Assembly (NCBI GenBank): GCA_021782365.1
Contig: JAJXVB010000005.1
Coordinates: 90,082-154,081 of the forward strand
Origin: Pseudomonadota bacterium
Lineage (GTDB): Bacteria > Pseudomonadota > Gammaproteobacteria > Burkholderiales > Gallionellaceae
DNA length: 64,000 bases
Direction: 5' to 3'
Shown here: positions 35,976-44,836 of the stretch, one piece after another
Layout: each line of letters starts with the position of its first letter
Numbering within the stretch: position 1 is the first letter of the stretch
Position numbers and translations under genes: made by a program
Notes under the pieces: model-generated
Databases searched by the model: none
What the model saw: only the letters and a program-made list of their open reading frames with translations
What the model was told of the DNA's origin: nothing

Positions 35976-35991
35976 AGCAATGTCCATGCCA
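35976..35991 (-). promoter_or_regulatory. Sigma-54 (-24/-12) promoter for the prs operon
   Basis: On the minus strand TGGCAT, five bases, then TTGCT: ten of the eleven conserved positions match and GG-GC spacing is exactly ten. The predicted start lies about 67 bases before the glycosyltransferase start. A TATAAT (35970-35975) immediately downstream has no good -35 partner. This would make prsK-prsR itself sigma-54 dependent. Confidence 0.65.
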
Positions 35992-36070
35992 CATGACCCA
36001 AGCGCTTAGACATGACCATCGCCCCTGCAACGGGAGCGAATTCTATACGAAAGCGGGAACACAATGTCCG

Positions 36071-36094
36071 AATCCGTCAGCCTCATGACGGATT
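36071..36094. promoter_or_regulatory. Perfect inverted repeat between the divergent EPS promoters
   Basis: AATCCGTCA (36071-36079) and TGACGGATT (36086-36094) are exact reverse complements with a 6-base spacer. The dyad sits about 110-130 bases upstream of the predicted prs sigma-54 start and 20 bases before the -35 of the plus-strand operon, so a bound protein could touch both. It does not resemble the boxes at 25132 and 25246. The rest of this 342-base gap shows no gene. Confidence 0.5.
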
Positions 36095-36113
36095 TTGGTC
36101 GCGACTCCTTTCA

Positions 36114-36142
36114 TTGACCACCGCAAGAACGCGCACTACAAT
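36114..36142 (+). promoter_or_regulatory. Sigma-70-like promoter of the plus-strand EPS operon
   Basis: TTGACC (36114-36119) and TACAAT (36137-36142), each one base from consensus, are 17 bases apart. The start would be near 36149, about 92 bases before the export lipoprotein gene. No sigma-54 element was found in this direction. Confidence 0.65.
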
Positions 36143-36240
36143 GCGGCTGCGCATCCGGGGGGCTGCACGATTCTGGTCTATCCGGCCGGATGACATGCGG
36201 GCCAGGCCGCCTGCACAAAACCAAACTCATGGGGGAAATC

Positions 36241-36864
36241 GTGATTTCAAGACTGAATGGGGTGGCAAAAGCGTGGTCGTTGGTCGTTCTCGGAGCTTCG
36301 CTTGCAGGATGCGCATCGAGTTATCCTCCGGCGCCGAGGGAGGTCGTCAAACCTGGCGAATACAACTACATCATAGGCCCGGGAGACAACGTCAACATCA
36401 TGGTCTGGCACAATCCTGAACTGTCGCAGACGATACCTGTGCGGCCCGACGGAAAGATCTCCACCCCTCTGGTCGAAGACATACAGGCAGCAGGAAAATC
36501 CCCATCCCATCTCGCCAGAGATCTCGAGAAGTCCCTTTCCAAATACATACAGGACCCCGTCGTGACGGTGATCGTCACGGGCTTCGTAGGTCCCTATACT
36601 CAGCAGATCCGCGTGATAGGCCAGGCGGCCAAGCCTCAGGCGCTCCAGTACCGGGAAAACATGACGCTGATGGACGTGATGATCGCGGTCGGTGGGATCA
36701 CGGACTTTGCAGCCGGCAACAAGGCGACCATACTGCGCACAGTGAACGGCAAGAGCGAACAGCTAAACGTGAAGCTCGAGAGCCTGATCAGGGACGGCGA
36801 CGTGAAGGCCAACGTGCAGATGCTGCCAGGGGACGTGCTGATCATCCCGGAAAGCTACTTCTGA
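36241..36864 (+). CDS. XrtA-system exopolysaccharide export lipoprotein (Wza-like)
   Basis: A 207-residue protein from GTG 36241, with GGGGGA upstream. The signal peptide ends in the lipobox LAGC. The mature part has a polysaccharide export domain (YIIGPGDNVNIMVWHNPELS, VRPDGKISTPLV) and a SLBB-like domain (TQQIRVIGQAAKP, NMTLMDVMIAVGG). It would form the outer-membrane channel for the polymer with help from the proteins downstream. The longer frame from 36190 adds residues before the signal and is not needed. Confidence 0.92.
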   Translation: MISRLNGVAKAWSLVVLGASLAGCASSYPPAPREVVKPGEYNYIIGPGDNVNIMVWHNPELSQTIPVRPDGKISTPLVEDIQAAGKSPSHLARDLEKSLSKYIQDPVVTVIVTGFVGPYTQQIRVIGQAAKPQALQYRENMTLMDVMIAVGGITDFAAGNKATILRTVNGKSEQLNVKLESLIRDGDVKANVQMLPGDVLIIPESYF

Positions 36865-36927
36865 TTGTAACGCAACGCCTCCAGAATGGAGGCCTGTTCG
36901 ACGCAGAGAAACTTCCGGGATCCGAAT

Positions 36928-38457
36928 ATGCATGAATTATTGGCTCAACTGACTGGATACGCGGTATCCGCATGGCGATACCGCTGGCATGCGCTGATCA
37001 CCGCATGGATAGTCTCCATCGCGGGATGGACCTGGATACACTTCATCCCTGACCGCTATCAAGCCACCGCCCGCGTCTATGTGGACACCCAGTCCCTGCT
37101 CAAACCCCTCCTGGCCGGCCTTGCCGTGCAGCCCAACACAAACCAGCAGGTCGAGGTGATGGCAAGGACGCTTATCAGCCACCCCAACCTGGAAAAAGTC
37201 GCGAGGATGACGGATCTTGACCTAGGCGCAAAGACACCTGCCCAGATGGAGTCCATCGTCAACGGTCTCTCCAGCATGATCAAGCTCGGATCGATAGGGT
37301 CGGACGACTACACGATCTCGTACGAGAACAAGGATCCCGCATTGGCGAAAAAGGTCGTCCAGTCCCTGCTCAACATCTTCGTCGAAGGCGGACTGGGCAA
37401 CAACAGGAAGGACATCGCATCATCCCAGAAATTCATAGAGGAACAGCTCAAGGAATACGAAGCCAAGCTAAACGATGCCGAAAACGCCCTGAAGGACTTC
37501 AAGCAGCGCAACATCGGCCTGATGAGAGGGGAGACGGGGCAGGACTATTATGCCGAGCTTGCAGACGCGAAGGGGCTGGTCGACGATGCCACCCTCGCAT
37601 TGAAGGAAGCCACGGACAGGAGGGATTCCCTCAAGCAGCAACTTTCCGGCGCAGACCCGACATTGATGGACAGCGCATCGGACACAGTCGCAAGCTCGAA
37701 ATACGATGCCCGCATAGAATCCCTCAACAGGGAGCTCGATGCGTTGCGCCTGAAATACACCGAGCAGCATCCTGACGTGGTCGCGACGAAAAGGCTGATC
37801 GCCCAGCTGGAGGCGGAAAAAACCAAGGAGGCATCGCTCAAGAAGCCCTCTTCCGGCATGACCCAGAGCCCCTATTACCAGCAGCTCAACATATCGCTTG
37901 CAGAGGCGGAAGCCAACGTCGCATCGATGAGGGCAAGGCTCAGCGAATACCAGTCCCGTTATGCACAGCTAAGGGCGGCTGCAAACAAGCTTCCCGAAGT
38001 CGACGCGGAGCTGAGCCAGCTCACGAGAAATTACGACGTATACAAGAAGAACTACGACTCCCTTTTGGCAAGGCGGGAATCCGCACAGATGTCGAGCGCG
38101 GTTGACACCAAGACCGATTCGGTTGACTTCAGGATCATAGATCCGCCGAGAGTCCCGCTCGCGCCATCCTTTCCCAATCGCCCACTGCTGATCTCTTTAG
38201 CGCTTCTGGGCGCCATCGCCGCGGGAATCGCGCTTGCCTTCCTTCTGAGCCAGATCAAACCCACCGTCAACAACAGGATCGACCTCGGCTCGCTTACGGA
38301 TCTGCCGATTCTCGGAACAGTCTCGATGATCGAGACCCATGACGCGAAGGTCAAGACGCGCAAAGGGTTGCGAACCTATGCCGCCGCATCGGCCGCCCTG
38401 CTTGGCGTCTACGGCGCGCTGATGGCTTTCCAATTGATCATGAACAAGGGCGCCTGA
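36928..38457 (+). CDS. XrtA-system polysaccharide chain-length determinant (Wzz-like)
   Basis: A 509-residue inner-membrane protein. Membrane helices at about 20-38 and 430-450 flank a large periplasmic region with Wzz-type start (FIPDRYQATARVYVDTQSLL) and a long coiled coil of about 150-350. It has the GNVR-like tail (ANKLPEVDAELSQLTRNYDVYKKNYDSLLARRE) typical of TIGR03007. It controls chain length and feeds the export lipoprotein. The ATG at 36928 is weakly supported; a six-base-pair stem at 36877-36893 lies in the short gap before it. Confidence 0.93.
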   Translation: MHELLAQLTGYAVSAWRYRWHALITAWIVSIAGWTWIHFIPDRYQATARVYVDTQSLLKPLLAGLAVQPNTNQQVEVMARTLISHPNLEKVARMTDLDLGAKTPAQMESIVNGLSSMIKLGSIGSDDYTISYENKDPALAKKVVQSLLNIFVEGGLGNNRKDIASSQKFIEEQLKEYEAKLNDAENALKDFKQRNIGLMRGETGQDYYAELADAKGLVDDATLALKEATDRRDSLKQQLSGADPTLMDSASDTVASSKYDARIESLNRELDALRLKYTEQHPDVVATKRLIAQLEAEKTKEASLKKPSSGMTQSPYYQQLNISLAEAEANVASMRARLSEYQSRYAQLRAAANKLPEVDAELSQLTRNYDVYKKNYDSLLARRESAQMSSAVDTKTDSVDFRIIDPPRVPLAPSFPNRPLLISLALLGAIAAGIALAFLLSQIKPTVNNRIDLGSLTDLPILGTVSMIETHDAKVKTRKGLRTYAAASAALLGVYGALMAFQLIMNKGA

Positions 38458-38465
38458 GGTAAAGC

Positions 38466-39332
38466 ATGAGCATAATCGAAAAAGCCGCGAGCAAGCTGAA
38501 CCAGCAGGCATCCATAAAGCCCGAGCCGATCGAAACCGGCATCCCCCCTGTTGAAACCCCGGCGCAGGAAGTCCGGCCTGCAACTCCGGACACGTCCGAA
38601 TCGCAAAGGCACGAGCTCAACCTGGTCAAACTCAAGAACCAGAACATCATCACCCCCCAGGCAGAGCATTCGAACATGGCAGAAGAGTTCAGGATGATCA
38701 AGCGCCCGCTTCTGGACAATGCATTCGTGCAGAATGGGCCCAAGGTCAGGAACGGAAACCTGATCATGGTGACTAGCTCATTGCCGGGAGAAGGCAAGAC
38801 ATTCTGCACCATCAATCTTGCGATGAGCATCGCGATGGAGATGGGCCGCACGGTGCTGCTGGTGGACGCGGATGCCCCCAATCCCAACATGCTGAAGACA
38901 CTCGGGGTCTCCTACGACAGGGGATTGCTGGACCTGCTGGATGACAGTTCCCTCAAGCTTTCCGACGTGATCATCAGGACCAACATAGAAAACCTTTCGA
39001 TCTTGCCGGCGGGACGCCGCAACAGGAATGCGACGGAGCTGCTCGCAAGCGATGCGATGTCCGCGCTTCTCGACGACATGGCGCAGCGCTATCCGGACCG
39101 CATCATACTCTTCGACTCCCCTCCTCTCCTCGTCACCTCCGAGGCGAGCGTATTGGCCTCCCACATGGGCCAGATCGTGATGGTGGTGGAGGCTGAAAAA
39201 ACTCCTCAGCCCGCCGTAAGACAGGCGCTCACCCTGATAGAAGACTGCGAACTGACCTGGGTGCTGCTCAACAAGGCCAGGAATCTGGCAGGGGTAGACT
39301 ATTACGGATACGGTTATTATGGCCAGTCCTAG
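38466..39332 (+). CDS. XrtA-associated tyrosine autokinase (Wzc/CapB-like)
   Basis: A 288-residue BY-kinase. Walker A is SSLPGEGKT (K111), Walker A' is LLVDADAPNP and Walker B-like ILFDSPPLLV follows. The tail ends in V-D-Y-Y-G-Y-G-Y-Y-G, a cluster of five tyrosines that should be autophosphorylated. It lacks membrane helices because these are supplied by the separate chain-length protein just upstream. Its last 14 bases overlap the next gene. Phosphorylation cycling governs polymer assembly and export. Confidence 0.94.
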   Translation: MSIIEKAASKLNQQASIKPEPIETGIPPVETPAQEVRPATPDTSESQRHELNLVKLKNQNIITPQAEHSNMAEEFRMIKRPLLDNAFVQNGPKVRNGNLIMVTSSLPGEGKTFCTINLAMSIAMEMGRTVLLVDADAPNPNMLKTLGVSYDRGLLDLLDDSSLKLSDVIIRTNIENLSILPAGRRNRNATELLASDAMSALLDDMAQRYPDRIILFDSPPLLVTSEASVLASHMGQIVMVVEAEKTPQPAVRQALTLIEDCELTWVLLNKARNLAGVDYYGYGYYGQS

Positions 39333-40869
39333 GATACGCAAACTGGGGGCATTGCTCGCGCTTTCGGCAACACCTCTGGCCCAGGCTGCGGACTGGACGA
39401 TAACCCCGTCGATTTCAGCCAGCGAGATGTATTCCGACAACATCTTCCTGTCTCCATCCCCTAATCAGCTGAGCGACTTCGTCACCACGCTGATGCCGGG
39501 CATTGCAGTTCAGGGGACGAGCGACAGGCTGAAGGCCAAAATGAATTACAGCCTGCAGGACATCAACTATGCGAAATACAGCAGCTTCGACTACATCACC
39601 CAGCAGTTAAGCGCGTCAGGCAATGCGGACCTGATAGGAAAGACCCTATTCCTGGATGCGGCAGCCTCCATCTCGCAGCAGCCTCTCTACATCGCAGGCC
39701 CGATGGGCTTTGGCAACACGAGCGCGAACGGGAACCTGGCAAACGTCACGACGACAACGGTCAGCCCTTATGTCACGCACCGCTTCGGCAGCTTCGCCAC
39801 GGGTCTCGTGAGATACACGCATCAGACGATGAACATGAGCCAGGCGGGTCCCAGCGTCAACGGATACGCAGGAGGATACGGGCTAGGCATGTTCAACTCC
39901 ACCACTGACACGGCGCTTGCGACGCTCAACAGCGGATCTGATTTCAACAACCTGATCTGGGGACTGAATCTCAACAACTCGAGCATCCGCTATGAAGGCA
40001 TGCCCCCGATGACGCTGGCTCAGTATTCCGCGAACCTGGGATACCTGATCACTCCGCGCTTCAAGGCCATCGCGACTGCCGGCATAGAGGACGACAGCTT
40101 CGCCTACATAGGGCAGAATCCGCGCAGCAATTTCTGGAGCCTGGGTTTCGACTGGTCACCTTCCGTTAGGACGAAGCTCGAGGTTGCAGAGGGTGAACGC
40201 TTCTTCGGAAGGACACACAGCCTCAACTTCACCCATTATTCACGCATGACCACCTGGAACGCGAGCTATACGCAGGATGTCACGACCATGCTCATGCAGC
40301 AGACGGTGCCTCCTTCTGTCACCCTGGACCAGCTGCTGCAGTCCCAGATACCGGATCCGGCAACCCGCCAGCAGGTCGTGCAGTCCATGCTCGCATCCCT
40401 CGGCTCGCAGAGCTTCCTCTTCGCGCAGAACATCATGACCAACCAGATAATGCTCGTGAAGACCCTCAAGGCTTCCGCGACGCTCGCGCTGCCCAGGGAC
40501 ACCTACCTCGCGACAGTCTTCAACACGAAGACAGCCCCCCTGCAGCAGGCAGTCAACTTCCTTCCCGGCGCCTTGAGCGCCTACAACTTCCTGAACATGG
40601 ACCAGTACGGCGGCACGCTCTCCTGGAACAGGAAGCTCAATCCTATCCTGAGCGCTAACGCGAACTTCAATACGACCTATTTTACCTTCCCCGGCCAGGC
40701 GCTTGAAGAGAAGATGCGCGCCTTCACCGTGGGCTTGAGCAGGATTCTAGGGCCCAAGCTCAACGGCAATTTCCTCCTGAGGCATCAGTCGATGGATTCC
40801 TCGCCAGCGAACTTTGGCTACAGCTTCAGCGAGAACGCGGCGATCGCGAGCATCATGTATCTCTTCTGA
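39319..40869 (+). CDS. XrtA-system outer-membrane protein (TIGR03016 type)
   Basis: A 516-residue protein with signal peptide (KLGALLALSATPLAQAADW). It then consists of many amphipathic beta strands rich in Tyr, Asn and Ser, beginning SEMYSDNIFLSP and ending in SIMYLF, an outer-membrane barrel end. This is the TIGR03016 family found in XrtA loci, probably the outer-membrane partner in polymer or protein passage. The start codon lies inside the autokinase gene. Confidence 0.88.
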   Translation: MASPRIRKLGALLALSATPLAQAADWTITPSISASEMYSDNIFLSPSPNQLSDFVTTLMPGIAVQGTSDRLKAKMNYSLQDINYAKYSSFDYITQQLSASGNADLIGKTLFLDAAASISQQPLYIAGPMGFGNTSANGNLANVTTTTVSPYVTHRFGSFATGLVRYTHQTMNMSQAGPSVNGYAGGYGLGMFNSTTDTALATLNSGSDFNNLIWGLNLNNSSIRYEGMPPMTLAQYSANLGYLITPRFKAIATAGIEDDSFAYIGQNPRSNFWSLGFDWSPSVRTKLEVAEGERFFGRTHSLNFTHYSRMTTWNASYTQDVTTMLMQQTVPPSVTLDQLLQSQIPDPATRQQVVQSMLASLGSQSFLFAQNIMTNQIMLVKTLKASATLALPRDTYLATVFNTKTAPLQQAVNFLPGALSAYNFLNMDQYGGTLSWNRKLNPILSANANFNTTYFTFPGQALEEKMRAFTVGLSRILGPKLNGNFLLRHQSMDSSPANFGYSFSENAAIASIMYLF

Positions 40870-40871
40870 GC

Positions 40872-41876
40872 ATGTATACAGAATTCTACAATCTCGCAGC
40901 AAAGCCATTCCAGCTGAGCCCGGATCCCGGATTCTTCTATCCCAGCACTGGCCACAAGCGCGCGATGGCCTATCTCAGCTACGGGCTTTCGCTTGGAGAG
41001 GGATTCATCGTGATCACCGGGGAAGTGGGAGCTGGCAAGACGATGCTGGTGCGCAACCTCTTCAAGGAGTTCGACAACGGCAACATCGTGATCAGCCATC
41101 TCGTCAGCACGCAGCTCGACGCGGACGACACGCTGCGCACTGTGGCTTCTGGATACGGTCTCTCGCACGAGAACATGAGCAAGGCGACGATCTTGAGCAA
41201 GCTCGAGACTTTTCTTCAGCACTGCAAGAGGCAGGGCAAGCGCGTCCTTCTCGTGGTCGACGAGGCGCAGAACCTGACTCCAAGGGCGGTCGAGGAGCTG
41301 CGCATGATCTCCAATTTCCAGATGGGCAACCAGCCCCTGCTCCAGAGCTTTCTGCTTGGGCAGCCGGAATTCCGCAACACGCTGCAGAGCCCCGAGATGC
41401 TTCAGCTTCGCCAGAGGGTGATCGCCTCCTACCATCTCGGCCCCATCAGCGAAGCCGAGACGCACGACTACATCGAGTTCAGGCTGGCGACAGCCGGATG
41501 GAAGGGAGACCCGCATTTCACGAACGAGGCGCACAGGCGCATCTTCGGGTTCACGGGAGGCATACCCAGGAAGATCAACACGCTCTGTGACAGGATGATG
41601 GTATTCGGCATGCTCGAGGAGAAGCATGTTTTCGACCTGGAGATGGTCGAAGAGGTGATCAGGGATTTCGGCCAGGAAGTCGCCTACGTGAATCCGACAC
41701 CGGCAGATACTCCAAATCTTCCGCAGAACGAGGAGCTCGCGATCTACCGCGAAGGATTCGCGAGGCTGGAGCGCAAGATAGAAGGAGTCGAGAAGTCCCT
41801 GAACCGCCTGCTCACCGTTCTGGTGCGCAAGCTTCTCCCCCCGCATCTCGAAAAGATGTTCGAAAGGAAAGAATGA
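40872..41876 (+). CDS. XrtA-associated AAA ATPase (ExeA-like)
   Basis: A 334-residue ATPase. The N-terminus MYTEFYNLAAKPFQLSPDPGFFYPS is the ExeA/GspA-family start. Walker A is TGEVGAGKT and Walker B LLVVDEAQNL. A sensor region with RQRVIASYHLGP is followed by a C-terminal helical tail. In XrtA loci this ATPase (TIGR03015) always sits with the outer-membrane protein. Its task is unproven; assembly of envelope complexes is likely. Overlaps wecB by four bases. Confidence 0.92.
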   Translation: MYTEFYNLAAKPFQLSPDPGFFYPSTGHKRAMAYLSYGLSLGEGFIVITGEVGAGKTMLVRNLFKEFDNGNIVISHLVSTQLDADDTLRTVASGYGLSHENMSKATILSKLETFLQHCKRQGKRVLLVVDEAQNLTPRAVEELRMISNFQMGNQPLLQSFLLGQPEFRNTLQSPEMLQLRQRVIASYHLGPISEAETHDYIEFRLATAGWKGDPHFTNEAHRRIFGFTGGIPRKINTLCDRMMVFGMLEEKHVFDLEMVEEVIRDFGQEVAYVNPTPADTPNLPQNEELAIYREGFARLERKIEGVEKSLNRLLTVLVRKLLPPHLEKMFERKE

Positions 41877-42970
41877 AAACGAGCAGCAAGATCCTTTGCG
41901 TGGTCGGGGCGCGTCCAAACTTCATGAAGATCGCGCCCATCATGGCCGAGTTCGCGAAGAGCCCCCTTCACGCGAAGCTGCTGCACACAGGCCAGCACTA
42001 CAACGAATCGATGAACCACCAGTTCTTCGTCGATCTCGGAATACCGGCGCCAGACATCAACCTCGAGGTGGGCTCCGGAAGCCACGCTGTCCAGACCGCC
42101 GAGATCATGAAGCGATTCGAGCCCGTGCTCGACCAGGAAAAGCCTGCAGCCGTTCTCGTCGTCGGAGACGTGAACTCGACGATAGCCTGCGCGCTGGTCG
42201 CATCCAAGAAGGGCGTCCCGGTGATCCACGTCGAGGCGGGGCTTAGAAGCTTTGATCGCGGAATGCCCGAGGAAATCAACCGCGTTCTCACCGACCAGAT
42301 ATCCGACATCCTCTTCACCACAGAACGCATCGCAAGGGACAACCTGTTGAGAGAAGGAATAAAGGACGAGCGCATCCACTTCGTGGGCAACGTGATGATA
42401 GACACGCTGCACCACAACCTCGCGAGGGCGGTTCCTGCGCAGGAGACGCTCGCATCCCAAAAGAGCTATGCCGCGCTGACCCTGCACCGCCCATCCAACG
42501 TGGACGACAGGGAATCCCTGACCTCGCTTCTTCAGACGATAAGGCAGATCTCAACCCAGATCCCGATCGCATTCCCCCTTCATCCTCGCACGAGGAGCAG
42601 GATGGAGGAATACGGGCTGAACGAAATGATCGAGAGCCCCGACATCATGGTGCTTCCTCCCCTCGGGTATCTTCAGATGCTTGGGCTCATGAAGGATGCG
42701 AAATTCTTCCTGACGGATTCCGGTGGGATACAGGAGGAGACGACCGCATTGGGCGTTCCCTGCATCACGCTGCGCGAAAACACCGAGAGGCAGATCACGG
42801 TCGACGAAGGCACCAATACGATCGTGGGACAGGACAGGAAAAGGATACTCTCCGCCGTTAAGGAAGTGATCGAGACCGGGGGGAAGCGCGGCCGCATTCC
42901 CGAATTCTGGGACGGCCATGCATCGCAACGCATCGTGTCCATCCTCGAGGACTGGCTGCACAGGAGCTGA
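41873..42970 (+). CDS. wecB: UDP-N-acetylglucosamine 2-epimerase (non-hydrolysing)
   Basis: A 365-residue enzyme starting with VVGARPNFMKIAP. It has LHTGQHYN, VEAGLRSFDRGMPEEINR, TLHRPSNVDD and FLTDSGGIQEE in family order. It interconverts UDP-GlcNAc and UDP-ManNAc, providing an amino sugar for the polymer. ATGA overlap with the ATPase gene; two bases before the deacetylase. Confidence 0.95.
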   Translation: MKTSSKILCVVGARPNFMKIAPIMAEFAKSPLHAKLLHTGQHYNESMNHQFFVDLGIPAPDINLEVGSGSHAVQTAEIMKRFEPVLDQEKPAAVLVVGDVNSTIACALVASKKGVPVIHVEAGLRSFDRGMPEEINRVLTDQISDILFTTERIARDNLLREGIKDERIHFVGNVMIDTLHHNLARAVPAQETLASQKSYAALTLHRPSNVDDRESLTSLLQTIRQISTQIPIAFPLHPRTRSRMEEYGLNEMIESPDIMVLPPLGYLQMLGLMKDAKFFLTDSGGIQEETTALGVPCITLRENTERQITVDEGTNTIVGQDRKRILSAVKEVIETGGKRGRIPEFWDGHASQRIVSILEDWLHRS

Positions 42971-42972
42971 AT

Positions 42973-43806
42973 ATGCCCCGAAACGCGATGACGATAGACG
43001 TAGAAGACTATTTCCAGGTATCCGCCTTCGCGAACCACATATCGCGGAACGACTGGCCCCATCTCCCCTGCCGAGTCGAGCGCAACATAGACATCATCCT
43101 TGAGCTTCTTCAAAGACACGACGCCCGCGCGACCTTCTTCACGCTAGGATGGATAGCGGAGCGCTATCCCGACATGGTCAGGCGCATAGGCAACAACGGC
43201 CACGAGCTCGCGAGCCACGGCTATCACCACCTAAGGGCCAACGAGCAGACCGAGGATGAATTCAGGCAGGACGTGAACCGCAGCAAGGCGCTGATAGAGG
43301 ACATCTCCGGACAGAAGGTAAGGGGCTACCGCGCTCCCAGCTTCTCGATCAACGAAAAGAATCTCTGGGCGCTGGACGTGCTCTTCGATGAAGGATACGA
43401 ATACAGCTCGAGCATCTATCCCATCAGGCACGACCACTACGGAATGCCGGAAGCGCCGCGCTTCGGGTTCAGACCCATGGGACCCTCCGGAATACTCGAG
43501 ATACCCGCGACAACCGCCTTTCTTTTCGGGCGCAACCTTCCGGCATCGGGCGGGGGATATTTCAGGATGATGCCCTATCAGCTCTCGCGCTGGCTATTGA
43601 ACAGGGTCAACAACACGGATAACGAATCCTGCATATTCTATTTCCATCCCTGGGAGATAGATCCGGAACAGCCCAGGCAGCAGGGCGTGAGCCTCAAGAC
43701 GCGCTTCAGGCACTACGTGAACCTCTCGAAAATGGAGGCCAAGATCTCCTCGCTGCTCGCCGACTTCCAGTGGGGAAGGATGGACGAAATATTCCTCTCG
43801 CCATGA
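42973..43806 (+). CDS. XrtA-system polysaccharide deacetylase
   Basis: A 277-residue NodB-type deacetylase. Motif 1 is MTIDVEDYFQ with the catalytic aspartate, motif 2 is ELASHGYHH with two metal-binding histidines, and RGYRAPSFS is motif 3. It would remove N-acetyl groups from the polymer or its precursor, fitting the WecB amino sugar upstream. It matches TIGR03006. Overlaps the FemAB-like gene by four bases. Confidence 0.93.
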   Translation: MPRNAMTIDVEDYFQVSAFANHISRNDWPHLPCRVERNIDIILELLQRHDARATFFTLGWIAERYPDMVRRIGNNGHELASHGYHHLRANEQTEDEFRQDVNRSKALIEDISGQKVRGYRAPSFSINEKNLWALDVLFDEGYEYSSSIYPIRHDHYGMPEAPRFGFRPMGPSGILEIPATTAFLFGRNLPASGGGYFRMMPYQLSRWLLNRVNNTDNESCIFYFHPWEIDPEQPRQQGVSLKTRFRHYVNLSKMEAKISSLLADFQWGRMDEIFLSP

Positions 43807-44834
43807 GCAGCCTCGTCATCAGGGAAATGCTGCCTTCCGACGCAGCGAACTGGGATGCGTTCGTCGAAAGATGCAATGAGTCAACCTTCTTTCACCGCTC
43901 CGGATGGAAGGAGGTGATAGAGCGTTCATTCGGCCACAACACCCATTACCTGCTCGCCGAAGCGAACGGCAGGATAGAGGGCATACTGCCACTTGCCGAG
44001 ATCAAACACTTCCTCTTCGGACATTCCCTCTCATCACTTCCCTTCGGCGTATACGGAGGGATAGCAGCGGAAACCGAGGCAGCACGGAAACTGCTGGACA
44101 GGAAGGCGCAGGATCTTGCGGCAAACCTCGATGTCGACCACCTCGAATACCGCAACGTGAAACCCTTTCACGGGGACTGGCCCACCAAGGACATCTATGT
44201 CACGTTCAGGAAGGAGATCGATCCCGACGTGGACCAGAACATGAAGAACATCCCCCGCAAGCAGCGCGCGATGGTCAGAAGCGGAATCAAGCACGGGCTC
44301 GCAAGCGGAATCGACGATAACGTCGACAGGTTCTTCAGGGTCTTCGCGGACAACATGCTGAGGCACGGAACACCCGCGCTGCCAAGGCGCTATTTCGAGA
44401 TACTGATGGAGGTCTTCGGCAATGACTGCGAGATACTCACGGTGACACACGAAAATGAGGTGGTGAGCGGCGTGCTCTCCTTCTACTTCAAGGACGAGGT
44501 CCTTCCCTACTATGCGGGAGACACGGTGAAGGCGAGAACCCTTGCGGCGAACGACTTCAAGTACTGGGAGCTTATGCGCAGGGCATGCGAGAGGGGCTAC
44601 AGGATATTCGACTACGGGAGAAGCAAGGTAGGGACCGGCTCCTTCGACTTCAAGAAGAACTGGGGATTCGAGCCTGCCCCTCTTCACTACGAATACCAAC
44701 TTCACCGCGCGAAAAACGTGCCAGACCAGAATCCCCTCAACCCCAAGTACCAGCTCTTCATCAAGGCATGGCGCAAGCTTCCCATGCCTGTCGCGAATTT
44801 CATCGGCCCCCACATCGTGAAGAATCTGGGGTAG
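43803..44834 (+). CDS. FemAB family XrtA-associated protein
   Basis: A 343-residue GNAT/FemAB-type protein from the ATG at 43803 (ATGA overlap). It contains FFHRSGWKEVIERSFGHNTHYL, the central NIPRKQRAMVRSGIKHGL and a C-terminal FDYGRSKVGTGSFDFKKNWGFEP. This is the conserved ending of the TIGR03019 family. FemAB proteins add amino acids or acyl groups to peptidoglycan or glycans. Here the acceptor may be the amine freed by the deacetylase next door (inference). Confidence 0.9.
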   Translation: MSSLVIREMLPSDAANWDAFVERCNESTFFHRSGWKEVIERSFGHNTHYLLAEANGRIEGILPLAEIKHFLFGHSLSSLPFGVYGGIAAETEAARKLLDRKAQDLAANLDVDHLEYRNVKPFHGDWPTKDIYVTFRKEIDPDVDQNMKNIPRKQRAMVRSGIKHGLASGIDDNVDRFFRVFADNMLRHGTPALPRRYFEILMEVFGNDCEILTVTHENEVVSGVLSFYFKDEVLPYYAGDTVKARTLAANDFKYWELMRRACERGYRIFDYGRSKVGTGSFDFKKNWGFEPAPLHYEYQLHRAKNVPDQNPLNPKYQLFIKAWRKLPMPVANFIGPHIVKNLG

Positions 44835-44836
44835 AG

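Noticed and set aside
36012..36419. Open frame of 135 codons across the start of the export gene
   Set aside because: It overlaps the lipoprotein gene in another frame and shows no protein-like signal or family motif.
36877..36893. Six-base-pair stem between the export lipoprotein and chain-length genes
   Set aside because: No T run follows and both neighbours are in one operon, so it is not a terminator.
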